DNA from: Bacteroidota bacterium
Lineage (GTDB): Bacteria > Zhuqueibacterota > Zhuqueibacteria > Zhuqueibacterales > Geothermadaptataceae
Direction of reading: 5' to 3'
Assembly (NCBI GenBank): GCA_011375275.1
Contig: DRLW01000277.1
Span: forward strand, 1 to 5,529
DNA: 5,529 nucleotides
How positions within the stretch are numbered: position 1 is the first letter of the stretch; every line of letters starts with the position of its first letter. The notes under the pieces are model-generated. The model did not search any database, was not told where the DNA came from, and worked only from the letters and a program-made list of their open reading frames with translations. Below are positions 5,011 to 5,529 of the stretch, in pieces. The position numbers and the translations under genes are program-made.

Positions 5011-5529
5011 TCACACAGCGAGCACACGCTCGACAGCAGCGATCAGCGAGGTAAACACTCTTTTCCCGTCTTCCGAGCCGAGCAACGCTTCCGAAGCCCG
5101 CTCCGGGTGTGGCATCATCCCCAGGACATTGCCCGCCTCGTTGCAGATGCCGGCGATATTTCCGGCCGAGCCGTTGGGATTGGCCGCTTCGCTGACAGCA
5201 CCGTCAGCATCGCAGTAGCGAAAGATCACCTGCTGGTTGTCGTGCAGCCGGGCGATGGTGTCGGCATCTGCAAAATAGTTGCCCTCGCCATGCGCGATGG
5301 GAATTTTCAGCACCTCTCCCTGACGATAGTCTGAAGTAAAGATGGACTGGTTATTGGCCACGGTGATGTAGATATTTTTGCAGATAAAATCGAGATTGCG
5401 GTTGCGCATCAGTGCGCCGGGCAAAAGCCCTGCCTCACAGAGAATCTGAAAACCGTTGCAGATTCCCATCACCGGCTTGCCGGCACGGGCCATGGCAATG
5501 ACCGCAGACATCACCGGCGAAAACCGGGC
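5011..5529 (-). CDS. purQ: Phosphoribosylformylglycinamidine synthase subunit PurQ (N-terminus missing)
   Basis: This is the glutaminase subunit of the PurLQS complex, which makes FGAM from FGAR in step 4 of purine synthesis. The frame is open to the window edge and reads ARFSPVMSAV before AMARAGKPVMG, so the true start lies outside; about 172 residues of a roughly 225-residue family are present. The class I amidotransferase triad is visible: the nucleophile cysteine in GICNGFQIL, and the His and Glu in MMPHPERASE near the C-terminus. IAHGEGNYF and the FRYCDADG/NPNGS segments are PurQ-typical (the usual text is 'Y.d..G....e.NPNGS...IAGi'). Being a separate protein, it implies a PurS-PurL partner pair rather than a large fused PurL. 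It ends 63 bases before the preferred start of the DUF4321 gene (21 bases before the alternative start) on the same strand. Confidence 0.97.
   Translation of the reverse strand, partial: ARFSPVMSAVIAMARAGKPVMGICNGFQILCEAGLLPGALMRNRNLDFICKNIYITVANNQSIFTSDYRQGEVLKIPIAHGEGNYFADADTIARLHDNQQVIFRYCDADGAVSEAANPNGSAGNIAGICNEAGNVLGMMPHPERASEALLGSEDGKRVFTSLIAAVERVLAV

Overview
The window looks like ordinary chromosomal DNA from a bacterium, with every recognisable gene on the minus strand. The genes are housekeeping ones: purine synthesis, Tat protein export, tRNA-dependent amidation and threonine synthesis. PurQ is a stand-alone glutaminase subunit, not fused into a large PurL as in gamma- and beta-proteobacteria. 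GatA and GatB imply indirect Gln-tRNA and/or Asn-tRNA synthesis. A small DUF4321-type membrane protein and two TatA paralogues are also present. This points away from enteric-type proteobacteria and towards a lineage such as the Deltaproteobacteria (in the broad sense) or the FCB/Chlorobi side. The sequence alone does not let me choose, and no rRNA or tRNA gene is present to help.

Layout, in the direction of transcription (high to low coordinates): (1) purQ, whose N-terminus lies beyond the window end, then a DUF4321-like membrane protein, then tatA copy 1. A strong intrinsic terminator starts one base after the tatA stop codon. (2) A gene-free stretch of about 0.6 kb (3821-4442). It holds that terminator, a composite palindromic repeat of about 103 bp of the GTCATTCCGG...CCGGAATGAC type, a separate 11-bp hairpin, and an AT-rich probable promoter region. 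(3) A second, tightly packed operon: tatA copy 2, gatA (GTGA overlap), a small DEDDy-type exonuclease-like protein (7-base gap), and gatB (ATGA overlap). After about 90 bases comes the start of a probable threonine synthase gene, cut by the window edge. The gatB-thrC spacer contains five 8-bp tandem units.

GatA and GatB are the catalytic and tRNA-binding/kinase subunits of the tRNA-dependent amidotransferase. The third subunit, GatC, is not encoded here. The TatA copies would act with TatC (not in the window) to export folded proteins. The glutamine-dependent amidation steps (PurQ, GatAB) and threonine synthesis share a nitrogen/amino-acid theme, but I see no evidence of a common specialised system.

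No clearly new biological system is visible. The points most worth a second look are the exonuclease-like gene embedded between gatA and gatB with translational coupling, the tatA-gatA coupling with a duplicated tatA, the missing gatC, the composite palindromic repeat, and the 8-bp tandem array.
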